From assembly GCA_964419145.1 (NCBI GenBank), contig CAYQOM010000008.1, positions 62,001 through 126,000 of the forward strand: a stretch of 64,000 nt of DNA, given 5' to 3'. The translations under genes and the position numbers were made by a program. Shown in pieces: positions 8,290 to 17,141 of the stretch. This stretch comes from UBA2336 sp964419145. GTDB taxonomy: Bacteria > Bacteroidota > Bacteroidia > Cytophagales > Cyclobacteriaceae. Position 1 is the stretch's first letter, and each line of letters starts with the position of its first letter. The notes under the pieces are model-generated. The model was not told where the DNA came from and did no database searches. It worked only from the letters and a program-made list of their open reading frames with translations.

Positions 8290-9618
8290 ATGCCAGATGT
8301 GTACTATGTAATTTTACTCATACTTACCATTGTCTTTATTATTTTTTCAGGTAGCTATTTAAACTGGCATCCATTTTTAAGTTTAGTTGTCAGTACTATT
8401 GGTTTTGGACTTCTGGCTGGTCTTCCGGTTTTTCAATTAGTCGCAAGTATGAGTTCCGGATTTGGTACGTTGTTGGGCACCATTGGCCTCATTGTAGTGC
8501 TCGGTAGTATTTTGGGAACCGTGTTGGAAGAATCTGGTTCTGTTCAACAATTAGGACTGGTATTAAAAAATCGAACCAATAAAAATCCTTCATTAGGTAT
8601 AGCTTTCCTGGGGATGATTCTGGGCATTCCAGTCTTCTGCGATTCAGGATTTATAATTCTGGTTACCCTCGCAAAATCTATTTCCCATACGGCTCACATT
8701 CCATTACCTACCATGAAGCTTAGTCTGTCTGGAGGGCTATACACTACCCATACATTGGTACCACCTACACCCGGTCCGGTTGCTGCTGCAGGTAACCTGG
8801 GGGTAAGTAGTTCCCTGGGGCTTATCATATTATTAGGCATAATCGTTTCAACACCGATAGTATTGATTGCGCATTATTATGCTAAACGAATAGGTAAGCA
8901 GTTGCATGCTGAACGCACATCCGCACCAGTTGAGTGGCATCCCAAACGAGGCTCTGTAATAAAATCTTTGGTGCTTTTGTTATTACCAATAGTACTGATT
9001 GCAATGGCTTCGCTTTTGGATCTGTTTTACAACGGAGCTAATGTGATCATTACATCATTGCTTTTTGCCGGAAATCCGATGATCGCGCTATTGCTAACTG
9101 TTGCATTGGCACTGATCTTTTTTCAATCACAAAAGCAATCGAAAGCATGGATTGAAAAGGGAATTCGTCAAGCAGGACCAATCTTACTTTTAACCGGCTG
9201 GGGTGGAGCGTTAGGAGCCGTGTTGAAGGCAAGTCCCGTGGCAACTATGATCAGTACGTGGGCGCAGGATCAGACACTTACGGGTATGGGATTTTTATTG
9301 ACCGGATTTTTCATCAGTGCACTTTTTAAAACCGCACAGGGGTCAAGCACCAGCGCCATTGTACTGGTAAGTGCGCTAATGGCTCCGCTCACGTTACAGG
9401 CTGGATTTAGTAGTCCTGTTGAATTATCCTTGTTGGTGCTGGCTATAGGTGCTGGTGCCATGACGGTCTCGCATGCCAATGATTCCTACTTTTGGGTAGT
9501 ATCACAGTTTAGTGGATTTAATTTGCGGTCGGCCTTTATGGGCATTACCATTATGTCTTTGCTGCAGGGGATTACGGCTTTTTGTGTAGTGCTGTTGCTT
9601 TATGTAATACTGGTATGA
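8290..9618 (+). CDS. GntP family permease (gluconate/glycerate:H+ symporter)
   Basis: Inner-membrane proton symporter of 442 aa with about 12 hydrophobic segments. It belongs to the GntP family, shown by GGLYTTHTLVPPTPGPVAAA in the middle and by TAQGSSTSA plus SHANDSYFWV near the end. I chose the ATG at 8290 over an in-frame TTG at 8281. Its stop codon overlaps the start of the glycerate kinase gene (ATGA), so the two proteins are translationally coupled. The most likely substrate is therefore D-glycerate rather than gluconate, which is an inference from context. Confidence 0.87.
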   Translation: MPDVYYVILLILTIVFIIFSGSYLNWHPFLSLVVSTIGFGLLAGLPVFQLVASMSSGFGTLLGTIGLIVVLGSILGTVLEESGSVQQLGLVLKNRTNKNPSLGIAFLGMILGIPVFCDSGFIILVTLAKSISHTAHIPLPTMKLSLSGGLYTTHTLVPPTPGPVAAAGNLGVSSSLGLIILLGIIVSTPIVLIAHYYAKRIGKQLHAERTSAPVEWHPKRGSVIKSLVLLLLPIVLIAMASLLDLFYNGANVIITSLLFAGNPMIALLLTVALALIFFQSQKQSKAWIEKGIRQAGPILLLTGWGGALGAVLKASPVATMISTWAQDQTLTGMGFLLTGFFISALFKTAQGSSTSAIVLVSALMAPLTLQAGFSSPVELSLLVLAIGAGAMTVSHANDSYFWVVSQFSGFNLRSAFMGITIMSLLQGITAFCVVLLLYVILV

Positions 9619-10751
9619 ATATCCTCATTGCCCCCGATAAGTTTAAAGGAACCCTTAGCGCTGCCCAGGTCTGCGATGCAATTGATCAGGGATTGTCGAA
9701 TACCGAATTGGGTTTCACTGCACGGAAATTTCCTTTAGCCGATGGAGGAGAGGGTACGTTGGATATTTTTCTTCAACACAAAAATGGACGGCTAATTGAA
9801 CTTGAGGTTCATGATCCGTTGATGCGAAAAATAAAATCAGGTTATGGTCTTTCAGGTGATGGTACGGTAGCATTTGTTGAAATGGCCAAGGCAAGTGGAT
9901 TAGGTTTGTTGCGCACAGAAGAACGGAATCCACTACGAACCACCACTTTTGGAACAGGCGAATTGATTGCAGATGCATTAAAGAGAGGGGCCAGTCATAT
10001 TCTTCTTAGCATTGGTGGCAGTGCAACAAATGATGCCGCACTTGGTGCTTTGGTTGCCCTGGGTGCGAAAATCATTGATCAATCTGGTGATTTGATTTTT
10101 CCGGTAGGGGAATCACTAAAACATATCAGTAACATTGAACGTCAATCGGTTTTGGATTTACTGGAAGGCAAACGTATTACTGCTATCTGCGATGTTGATA
10201 ATCTGTTTTATGGCCGTGAGGGTGCAGCGTTTACTTATGCGCCACAAAAGGGTGCTGATGAAGCTGCGGTGCAGGTGCTGGATGCCGGTTTACAGCATGT
10301 AGCTGAACTCGTGCTTCACGATTTAAAAATTGATCTGCAACAAGTTTATGGATCCGGTGCAGGCGGTGGGTTTGCCGGAGGGGCTCATTCCTTTATGGGT
10401 GCGGAGTTAAAACGTGGAACGGATGTTGTCTTTGAGATTACCAACTTTTACGAAGCAGTTGGCTGGGCAGATGCAGTCATTACAGGAGAGGGAAAGCTGG
10501 ATAGTACAACTCTGCAAGGGAAGCTTGTACAGGGTGTGGTTCAAGTTGCCAAAAAGTTGAACAAACCCGTGTACGTGATTTGTGGAGAAAATCAATTTTC
10601 ACCTGATCAGGTAAGTTCCCTGAATTCCACAGCGATTTTCTCACTGGTAGATTATGCAGGAAAACCGACAGCTATTAGTCAACCTGGTGGTACTTTGGCA
10701 AAACTAACGGAACTTCAAGTAGCAAAATCCATAAAAAAAGGTGACGGATAA
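9615..10751 (+). CDS. Glycerate kinase, GlxK/GarK type I
   Basis: Phosphorylates D-glycerate to 2- or 3-phosphoglycerate, feeding lower glycolysis. It is a cytoplasmic protein of 378 aa. The N-terminus MNILIAPDKFKGTLSA and the blocks PLADGGEGT and GGSATNDA are classic for this family, and GSGAGGGFAGG and GEGKLDSTT follow. The frame is open from 9582, but the ATG at 9615, in the ATGA overlap with the permease stop, is clearly the start. With the permease it forms a compact glycerate uptake and use module. A terminator hairpin spans its last codons and stop. Confidence 0.93.
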   Translation: MNILIAPDKFKGTLSAAQVCDAIDQGLSNTELGFTARKFPLADGGEGTLDIFLQHKNGRLIELEVHDPLMRKIKSGYGLSGDGTVAFVEMAKASGLGLLRTEERNPLRTTTFGTGELIADALKRGASHILLSIGGSATNDAALGALVALGAKIIDQSGDLIFPVGESLKHISNIERQSVLDLLEGKRITAICDVDNLFYGREGAAFTYAPQKGADEAAVQVLDAGLQHVAELVLHDLKIDLQQVYGSGAGGGFAGGAHSFMGAELKRGTDVVFEITNFYEAVGWADAVITGEGKLDSTTLQGKLVQGVVQVAKKLNKPVYVICGENQFSPDQVSSLNSTAIFSLVDYAGKPTAISQPGGTLAKLTELQVAKSIKKGDG

Positions 10752-10765
10752 GGTCACCTTTCTTC
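10737..10765 (+). terminator. Intrinsic terminator at the end of the glycerate kinase gene
   Basis: AAAGGTGAC (10737-10745) pairs perfectly with GTCACCTTT (10753-10761), enclosing the TAA stop in a 7-nt loop, and is followed by TCTTCT. A-rich and T-rich flanks make it potentially bidirectional, also serving the convergent bacilliredoxin gene. Confidence 0.75.
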
Positions 10766-10783
10766 TGCAAATATTTCTACCGA

Positions 10784-11200
10784 TTAGCAATACTCTTCAA
10801 AAACTTCCAACAAATGATTGCCGATCATTTGTGCATTGCGTCCTTCAATGTGGTGACGTTCAATAAAATGAACCAACTCACCGTCCTTGAAAAGTGCAAT
10901 AGAAGGTGATGAAGGTGGATAGGGAAGTGTGTACTCGCGTGCTTTGGCCACAGCTTCCTTGTCCACACCGGCAAAAACCGTAGCTAACGTATCAGGCTTT
11001 TTGGTGGTTTGCTCAATGGCCCAACGAACACCAGGACGGGCTGCACCAGCTGCGCAACCGCATACGCTGTTAATCACCAACAACGTTGTTCCTTTATGGT
11101 TCTTTAAATGATTGTCTACGTCCTCAGCGGTTTTGAATTCCGTAAATCCGGCTGTGGTTAAATCAGCCCGCATGGGGGCTACAAGTGGTTCAGGATACAT
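10784..11200 (-). CDS. BrxA/BrxB family bacilliredoxin (YphP/YqiW)
   Basis: Small cytoplasmic thiol protein of 138 aa with a thioredoxin-like fold. The active-site motif is C47-G-C49 in INSVCGCAAGAARPG, exactly as in Bacillus BrxA/BrxB. Those proteins remove bacillithiol from protein thiols; whether this organism makes bacillithiol is not shown here. Its start is MYPEPLVAPMRADL. It lies just downstream of the suf operon on the same strand after a 53-bp AT-rich gap, so it may be read through from there and would fit a redox-protection role. Confidence 0.9.
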   Translation of the reverse strand: MYPEPLVAPMRADLTTAGFTEFKTAEDVDNHLKNHKGTTLLVINSVCGCAAGAARPGVRWAIEQTTKKPDTLATVFAGVDKEAVAKAREYTLPYPPSSPSIALFKDGELVHFIERHHIEGRNAQMIGNHLLEVFEEYC

Positions 11201-11253
11201 ATTTTTATGATTTGTTGATGTGTTTATTTAGTGATTTGTTGATTTAAACATAA

Positions 11254-11601
11254 TTACATAAAGCCAAGTTCCAGTTTAGCTGCTTCGCTCATCATATCCT
11301 GTGAGTAGGGCGGGTCAAAGGTAATTTCAACCTTTACATCGTTGATTCCTTCAATGGCTTTTACCTTTTGCTCTACTTCACCGGGCAACACCTCAGCTGA
11401 GGGGCAGGAGGGCGAGGTTAAGGTCATTAAGATGTAGACATTATTAATCGGGTAGATATTGATTTCATATATCAATCCCAATTCATACACATCTACAGGT
11501 ATTTCAGGGTCGTAAACCGATTTGATGGCGCTGACAATCTTTGCTTTCAAATCAGGTATTTCCACGGTTGTATTTTCTTTATCGGTTTGTAATTCACTCA
11601 T
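11254..11601 (-). CDS. SufT-like DUF59/MIP18 family Fe-S assembly protein
   Basis: Protein of 115 aa with a DUF59 domain, the family of PaaD, SufT and eukaryotic MIP18, which help deliver or mature Fe-S clusters. Diagnostic are the SVYDPEIPVDVYELGLIY block and LTSPSCPSAEVLPGEVE with its conserved cysteine. It is the last gene of the suf operon. Its start overlaps the sufE stop by 4 bp (ATGA), so expression is coupled. The exact biochemical step of this family is unsettled. Confidence 0.88.
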   Translation of the reverse strand: MSELQTDKENTTVEIPDLKAKIVSAIKSVYDPEIPVDVYELGLIYEINIYPINNVYILMTLTSPSCPSAEVLPGEVEQKVKAIEGINDVKVEITFDPPYSQDMMSEAAKLELGFM

Positions 11602-12035
11602 GAGCGAACTTCCTGTTTAGTTTTAAAGGCTAGTGCGTACAACTTCATTTGTTTGATCATGGCCGCAAAGCCATTTGAACGCTGCGTTCCAATAAACCGT
11701 TCCATCCCGATTTTGTTCATAAAGTATAAGTCGGTATTCAAAATAGAATCGGGCGTTTGACCGTTGAAAATTCTCACCAGCAAACTTACGAGTCCTTTTG
11801 TAATAGCCGTGTTGCTATCGGCCGCAAAATAGATTTTATCCTGATCGAGCTTTGCTGTAAGCCAGACTTTTGATTGGCAGCCCTTAACAATATTATCTTC
11901 TGTTTTATCTTCTTCATTCATGTCCGGCAATTTCTGGCCGAGTTCCATGATGTAGAATACAGTCATCTCCATATCGCCATCTAGCAGCGAAAACTCGCTG
12001 ATAATTTCGTCTTGTATGGAGTTAATGGATTGCAT
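11598..12035 (-). CDS. sufE: Cysteine desulfuration protein SufE
   Basis: Accepts persulfide sulfur from SufS and passes it to SufB during Fe-S assembly. It is 145 aa. The acceptor cysteine is C53 in VKGCQSKVWL, and GLVSLLVRIFNGQTP is a second family block. The gene sits in the suf operon directly after a small coiled-coil gene (stop and start adjacent) and overlaps the sufT-like gene by 4 bp. Confidence 0.93.
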   Translation of the reverse strand: MQSINSIQDEIISEFSLLDGDMEMTVFYIMELGQKLPDMNEEDKTEDNIVKGCQSKVWLTAKLDQDKIYFAADSNTAITKGLVSLLVRIFNGQTPDSILNTDLYFMNKIGMERFIGTQRSNGFAAMIKQMKLYALAFKTKQEVRS

Positions 12036-12296
12036 TTATTTAAAGACCGTTAATTCCAGTTTTGAAATTCTTTTTTCGTGTTCAGCAACCAGTCTGATTT
12101 CATCGGCAAGCTTAAGGATTGCTCGAGAATTCTCTGCGGTTTGGAGCCCCTGTTTCATAATCTCAACATTCGTTTGTTGAATTTCCCCCTTAACACTTTT
12201 AAGCTCTTCTTTCATTTGAGAAACTTCTCCAACTAGACGATCCTGTCCCCGAACAATCTCCGCCAGTAATTCAATGATTTTCTCTTCGTTTTTCAT
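12036..12296 (-). CDS. Small coiled-coil protein of unknown function inside the suf operon
   Basis: Protein of 86 aa, highly charged and almost wholly helical, with heptad-like spacing of hydrophobic residues from about residue 8 to 80 and no cysteine. I do not recognise a family. It sits between sufS (8 bp away) and sufE (next base after its stop), in frame order with the operon, so it is very likely translated with them. It could be a scaffold or a neutral passenger. The sequence resembles generic short coiled coils, which are hard to assign, but its tight packing argues for a real gene. Confidence 0.7.
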   Translation of the reverse strand: MKNEEKIIELLAEIVRGQDRLVGEVSQMKEELKSVKGEIQQTNVEIMKQGLQTAENSRAILKLADEIRLVAEHEKRISKLELTVFK

Positions 12297-12304
12297 GATT
12301 AGCG

Positions 12305-13549
12305 CTATTTTGCTGACATGAAGTTACTAATTCTATCAAGTCCATCTGCCAAACTATCAATCTCATGCTTTGTATTGTAAACCGCAAATGAAGCACGAAC
12401 GGTTCCTTCAATGCCAAAGTGATCCATTAGCGGCTGCGTACAATGGTGCCCTGTACGAACGGCAACACCCCGTGCATCCAGCATCTGGCCAATGTCGAAT
12501 GGATGAATGCCATCGACCGTAAAGGAAAGTACACTCACTTTATTTTTAGCAGTTCCGATCAGTCTAACCCCTTTAAGTGCAGATACTTTTTCGGTGGCGT
12601 AGATGAGAAGTTCATGTTCATGAGCCGCGATATTTTCTTTTCCAAGCTGATTGATGAATTGTATGGCAAAGTTTAAGGCTACCACATCGGCAATGTTGGG
12701 TGTGCCCGCTTCAAACTTATAAGGCAGATCGTTATAGGTTGTTTTCTCAAACGTTACTTCCTTGATCATTTCCCCGCCACCTTGATACGGGGGCATTTTT
12801 TCAAGTAATTCTTTCTTGCCGTACAGAATGCCCGCACCGGTTGGTCCGTACATTTTATGCGCAGAGAGGCAATAGAAATCGCAGTTCAATTCCTGAACAT
12901 CTATTTCCAGGTGCGCGCCAGCTTGTGCGCCATCAATTAATACTACAGCGCCAACATTGTGAGCGGCATCAATTATTTCCTTTATGGGATTGATCGTGCC
13001 CAGGCTATTGGAAGCATGGTTAACAGATACGATTTTGGTTTTTGTAGAAAGTAATTTATTGAAAGCATTCAAATCCAGCTCTCCGTTTTCAAGAACCGGA
13101 ATAACTTTTAAGATAGCCTGCTTCTCTTCGCAAAGCATTTGCCACGGAACAATGTTTGAATGATGCTCTAGTCCGGAGATGATAATTTCATCACCAGCTT
13201 TTATAAAAGCCCGGCCGTAAGTAGATGCAACCAAGTTGATGGCTTCCGTAACACCGCGAACAAAAATGATCTCTTGTTCAGAACCAGCGCTGATGAAAGT
13301 TTTAGCCGCATGACGAGTATCTTCAAAAGCTTTGGTGGCTTTTTCTGCAAGGGTATGAATACCGCGATGGATGTTGGCATTGTAGCCTTTATAGTAATCC
13401 ACTAACGCGTTAATTACGCTTAATGGTTTCTGACTGGTAGCTGCGTTATCAAAATAAACCAAGGGCTTACCATTTACCTGCTGGTGAAGCACTGGAAATT
13501 GCTCCCGTATTTGTTCAACATTCAAAATACCGGTTACAGGAGCATTCAT
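12305..13549 (-). CDS. sufS: Cysteine desulfurase SufS
   Basis: PLP enzyme of 414 aa that takes sulfur from L-cysteine as a persulfide for Fe-S assembly. Visible motifs are VYFDNAATSQKP at residues 31-42, H130 stacking over PLP, the PLP lysine K232 in SAHKMYGPTG and the persulfide cysteine C370 in RTGHHCTQP. The short loop around C370 marks group II (SufS) enzymes, which depend on SufE; sufE lies two genes downstream. The start follows the sufD stop by 4 bp. Confidence 0.95.
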   Translation of the reverse strand: MNAPVTGILNVEQIREQFPVLHQQVNGKPLVYFDNAATSQKPLSVINALVDYYKGYNANIHRGIHTLAEKATKAFEDTRHAAKTFISAGSEQEIIFVRGVTEAINLVASTYGRAFIKAGDEIIISGLEHHSNIVPWQMLCEEKQAILKVIPVLENGELDLNAFNKLLSTKTKIVSVNHASNSLGTINPIKEIIDAAHNVGAVVLIDGAQAGAHLEIDVQELNCDFYCLSAHKMYGPTGAGILYGKKELLEKMPPYQGGGEMIKEVTFEKTTYNDLPYKFEAGTPNIADVVALNFAIQFINQLGKENIAAHEHELLIYATEKVSALKGVRLIGTAKNKVSVLSFTVDGIHPFDIGQMLDARGVAVRTGHHCTQPLMDHFGIEGTVRASFAVYNTKHEIDSLADGLDRISNFMSAK

Positions 13550-13553
13550 ACGA

Positions 13554-14819
13554 TTAAAAGTTTTTGTGCAGGCGTTCGCTGATCAGTGAATCAAAATAAT
13601 TTTTAAGCGGCTCTGAATCAATCTTATCCAATACTTCTCCCGCAAACGCATAAAGCATCATGGCGCGGGCTGTAACTTTGTCAATGCCGCGTGCCTGCAG
13701 GTAGAACATGGCTTCCTCATCTAACTGACCTGTAGTACAACCGTGTGAACATTTTACATCATCTGCCCAGATTTCGAGCTGAGGCTTGGTGTTCACCGTA
13801 GCCTTATCGGAAAGCAGAATGTTTCGGTTCGATTGAAACGCATTTGTTTTTTGCGCATCAGGACGAACATAGATTTTGCCGTTGAAAACACCCTTGGCGT
13901 TATCGTCCATAATGCCTTTGTATAATTCATTGCTATTGGCGTGCGGCTTTCTATGATCTACTACGGTGTGATTATCCGCCAACGTATCCCCTTGCAGGAT
14001 GTATAATCCATCCATATGTGATTCGATTCCTTCACCATCCAGTATCAGTTGAAGGTTGTTCCGAATCAGTTTTCCATCCAGGGTAAGCATAAAGGAATTT
14101 ACGCGACTGTCGCGCGCTTGCCAAATAGAGGTTTGTCCGAAATGGAAACGCTTTCCTTTATCGGCTTGCAGACTGAAGAGATTCAAGGCTGCATTTTCTT
14201 CTACAAAGCCTTCGGTGACGATGTTGGAGAAACCAGCTTGATCACCAAAGGTATCTTGTTTTTCAATGACGGTTAAGCTGCTGCTTTTCCCTAATCGAAT
14301 AATGTTTCGTGTAAACGATTTTATTTCGTCTTTTGATGTATCGTGAATATAATGTAACACAACAGGCTTGCTTACGGATGTGTTGGCTTTCACTTCAATT
14401 GAAATACCACTGGTCCATGCAGCTGTATTCCAGGCAACCAACGCATCCGATTTGAAATCGGCAATGGTACCAAAACCGCTTTCCTTTCCGGATGTTGGTG
14501 TGATCTTCAAATCAGTTTGGTTGTACCGGGAGAGTTCCTCAACAAAAACTCCATTTACAAAAACAAGGGTGTGTGCATCAACACCGGGAATAGCAAATGA
14601 TTCGGTGCTTTTCAGTTCGCTTGCACTGTTTTTGGTAGCGAAGTTGAAATTCTTTTCAAGCGTACGGGTTATGGGTGTGAATTTATACTCTTCACTTTTA
14701 TTGCCGGGTAAGCCGAGTTGTTCCAATACCGCGAATGCTTCAGCTTTTAACCCATCAATGGGTTTTATCGCTGCGAGGATATCCGAAAGTAGGGGAGATG
14801 TTTCAATTACTGCACTCAT
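13554..14819 (-). CDS. sufD: Fe-S cluster assembly protein SufD
   Basis: Subunit of the SufBC2D scaffold, 421 aa. The beta-helix core is shown by the C-terminal block VNTKPQLEIWADDVKCSHG and by FYLQARGID, shared with SufB. The N-terminal helical part includes LGLPGNKSEEYKFTPI, a stretch typical of SufD. The gene lies 2 bp after sufC and 4 bp before sufS. The scaffold works in the cytoplasm with the SufC ATPase. Confidence 0.94.
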   Translation of the reverse strand: MSAVIETSPLLSDILAAIKPIDGLKAEAFAVLEQLGLPGNKSEEYKFTPITRTLEKNFNFATKNSASELKSTESFAIPGVDAHTLVFVNGVFVEELSRYNQTDLKITPTSGKESGFGTIADFKSDALVAWNTAAWTSGISIEVKANTSVSKPVVLHYIHDTSKDEIKSFTRNIIRLGKSSSLTVIEKQDTFGDQAGFSNIVTEGFVEENAALNLFSLQADKGKRFHFGQTSIWQARDSRVNSFMLTLDGKLIRNNLQLILDGEGIESHMDGLYILQGDTLADNHTVVDHRKPHANSNELYKGIMDDNAKGVFNGKIYVRPDAQKTNAFQSNRNILLSDKATVNTKPQLEIWADDVKCSHGCTTGQLDEEAMFYLQARGIDKVTARAMMLYAFAGEVLDKIDSEPLKNYFDSLISERLHKNF

Positions 14820-14821
14820 GA

Positions 14822-15577
14822 TTACGCTACGGCTACCTCATCTTTAATCCAGTCGTATCCTTTCGCTTCAAGTTCAAGCGCCAGTTCTTTCGTGCCCGAC
14901 TTCACAATCTTGCCTTTGTACAATACGTGCACAAAATCCGGAACAATGTATTCCAACAACCGTTGATAGTGAGTTACGACAATGATGGCGTTGTTCTTAT
15001 TGCGCAATTTATTTACCCCATTGGCCACAATGCGTAATGCATCAATATCAAGACCAGAATCCGTTTCATCAAGAATAGCCAGCTTAGGTTCCAACATCGC
15101 CATTTGAAAAATTTCATTACGCTTTTTCTCACCCCCCGAAAAACCTTCGTTTAATGAACGGTTTAATAGAGACTGATCGATCTCAACCAGTTTCATTTTC
15201 TCCTTCATTACACCAAGAAAAGAAACGGCATCCAAGGGCTGTTGTCCGCGTGCTTCGCGTACCTGATTAACGGCAGTCTTCATAAAGTTGATGGTGCTTA
15301 CGCCCGGTATTTCAACCGGATACTGAAAGGCGAGGAATACGCCTTCGCGGGCACGCTCTTCTGGAGCAAGCTCAAGTAGATCCTTGCCTAAGTATTCAAC
15401 CGTTCCATCAGTAACTTCAAACTCTTCACGACCAGCCAATACGGAAGCCAGCGTGCTTTTTCCGGAACCATTAGGGCCCATGATGGCGTGAACTTCTCCT
15501 GGTTTTACTTCGAGGTTCAAACCATTGAGGATTTGATTGTCTTCAATCTTAGCGTGTAAATTCTTTATCGATAACAT
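14822..15577 (-). CDS. sufC: Fe-S cluster assembly ATPase SufC
   Basis: ABC-type ATPase of 251 aa that drives conformational change of the SufB-SufD scaffold; it is soluble, not a transporter. Walker A is GPNGSGKST near residue 35, the signature motif is FSGGEKKRNE, and Walker B is LAILDETDSGLD. FQYPVEIPGV is typical of SufC. The gene is flanked by sufB (32 bp) and sufD (2 bp). Confidence 0.96.
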   Translation of the reverse strand: MLSIKNLHAKIEDNQILNGLNLEVKPGEVHAIMGPNGSGKSTLASVLAGREEFEVTDGTVEYLGKDLLELAPEERAREGVFLAFQYPVEIPGVSTINFMKTAVNQVREARGQQPLDAVSFLGVMKEKMKLVEIDQSLLNRSLNEGFSGGEKKRNEIFQMAMLEPKLAILDETDSGLDIDALRIVANGVNKLRNKNNAIIVVTHYQRLLEYIVPDFVHVLYKGKIVKSGTKELALELEAKGYDWIKDEVAVA

Positions 15578-15609
15578 AATTCTATTTCTTCTGTATAAAC
15601 AAAATGAGA

Positions 15610-17055
15610 TTAACCAACGCTTCCTTCTAGGGTGAGTGCGAGTAGTTTTTGCGCTTCTACAGCAAACTCCATGGGCAGTTGATTGAGTACTTCTTTCGCA
15701 TAGCCATTCACGATCAAGGCAACGGCCGATTCTTCATCGATGCCTCGCTGCAGGCAGTAGAATATCTGGTCTTCGCCAATTTTGGAGGTAGTGGCTTCAT
15801 GCTCTACTTTGGCAGAATTGTTTTCAACATCAATGTATGGGAAGGTATGTGCACCACACTTATCACCCATCAACAAGGAATCACATTGTGAGAAATTGCG
15901 GGCGCCTTCGGCACGCTTTAAAATGTGCACCTGACCGCGGTAACTGTTTTGTGAATGTCCAGCTGAAATTCCTTTCGATACAATTCTGGATTTGGTATGC
16001 TTGCCGATGTGAATCATCTTGGTTCCGGTATCGGCTTGCTGGTAATTGTTGGTTACCGCAACCGAGTAGAATTCACCCGATGAATGATCACCCTTGAGTA
16101 CACAGGATGGATACTTCCAGGTAATGGCTGATCCGGTTTCTACCTGTGTCCAGGAAACTTTGGAATGATCACCGGCACACAAGGCACGCTTGGTAACGAA
16201 GTTGTAAATACCACCTTTACCTTCTTTATCGCCAGGATACCAGTTCTGCACCGTAGAGTACTTTACATGCGTATCCTTCATGGCATAGATCTCCACTACA
16301 GCAGCGTGCAATTGATTTTCATCGCGTTGTGGAGCGGTGCAACCTTCCAGGTAGCTCACGTACGAACCTTCATCGGCAACGATCAACGTGCGTTCAAACT
16401 GACCTGTGTTAGCTGCGTTTATGCGGAAGTAGGTAGATAATTCCATTGGGCAACGAACGCCTTTTGGAATATAGCAGAAGGAACCATCGCTGAACACAGC
16501 AGAGTTCAAGGCTGCAAAGTAATTGTCATTCATCGGAACAACCGAACCGAGGTATTTCTTTACCAACTCCGGATGCTCTTGAACAGCTTCACTGAAGGAA
16601 CAGAAGATTATGCCGAGTTCGCCTAACTTTTCTTTGAACGTAGTAGCTACGGATACGCTATCCAGTACCGCATCAACCGCAATGCCGGTCAGGCGTTTTT
16701 GTTCGGTAAGGGATATGCCGAGTTTTTCGAATGTCTTGAGTAATTCAGGATCTACTTCTTCCAGGCTCTTCGGTTTTACCTTTTGCTTGGGAGCAGCATA
16801 GTAGATAACATCCTGATAATTGATTTCCGGATACGTAACATTAGGCCATTTCGGCTCTTTCATGTTCACCCACTGACGATAGGCTTTCAGACGCCATTCC
16901 AGCAGCCACTCGGGTTCATTCTTTTTGGCTGAAATAAACCGAACAATGTCCTCATTCAGCCCCTTAGGGGCCGATTCCATTTCGATGTTGGAGGACCATC
17001 CATGCTCGTATTCTTTCGAGGTGATTTCTTCCAGAACCTGATTGTCTTTGCTCAT
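15610..17055 (-). CDS. sufB: Fe-S cluster assembly protein SufB
   Basis: Main scaffold subunit of SufBC2D, 481 aa, on which clusters are built. It is identified by LEGCTAPQRDENQLHAAVVE, IPKGVRCPMELSTYFRIN and the C-terminal NNSAKVEHEATTSKIGEDQI block. It is the first gene of the operon sufB-C-D-S-orf-E-T. A good -7 box lies 33 bp upstream. No sufA or IscR-type regulator gene is adjacent; the gene upstream encodes an Lrp-type regulator on the same strand with 86 bp between. Confidence 0.96.
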   Translation of the reverse strand: MSKDNQVLEEITSKEYEHGWSSNIEMESAPKGLNEDIVRFISAKKNEPEWLLEWRLKAYRQWVNMKEPKWPNVTYPEINYQDVIYYAAPKQKVKPKSLEEVDPELLKTFEKLGISLTEQKRLTGIAVDAVLDSVSVATTFKEKLGELGIIFCSFSEAVQEHPELVKKYLGSVVPMNDNYFAALNSAVFSDGSFCYIPKGVRCPMELSTYFRINAANTGQFERTLIVADEGSYVSYLEGCTAPQRDENQLHAAVVEIYAMKDTHVKYSTVQNWYPGDKEGKGGIYNFVTKRALCAGDHSKVSWTQVETGSAITWKYPSCVLKGDHSSGEFYSVAVTNNYQQADTGTKMIHIGKHTKSRIVSKGISAGHSQNSYRGQVHILKRAEGARNFSQCDSLLMGDKCGAHTFPYIDVENNSAKVEHEATTSKIGEDQIFYCLQRGIDEESAVALIVNGYAKEVLNQLPMEFAVEAQKLLALTLEGSVG

Positions 17056-17087
17056 TTCAGCCTATTTAGACTAATTTTAAATATCCG

Positions 17088-17095
17088 CAAAGATA
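17088..17095 (-). promoter_or_regulatory. Candidate -7 promoter box of the suf operon
   Basis: Read on the minus strand this is TATCTTTG, a perfect match to TAnnTTTG. It lies 33 bp before the sufB ATG, giving an expected leader of about 25 nt. No convincing TTG -33 element is present. Confidence 0.55.
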
Positions 17096-17141
17096 TAACA
17101 GAAAGGGCAGTTTTTGGTTCGAAATCCCAATAAGTTTGTAC

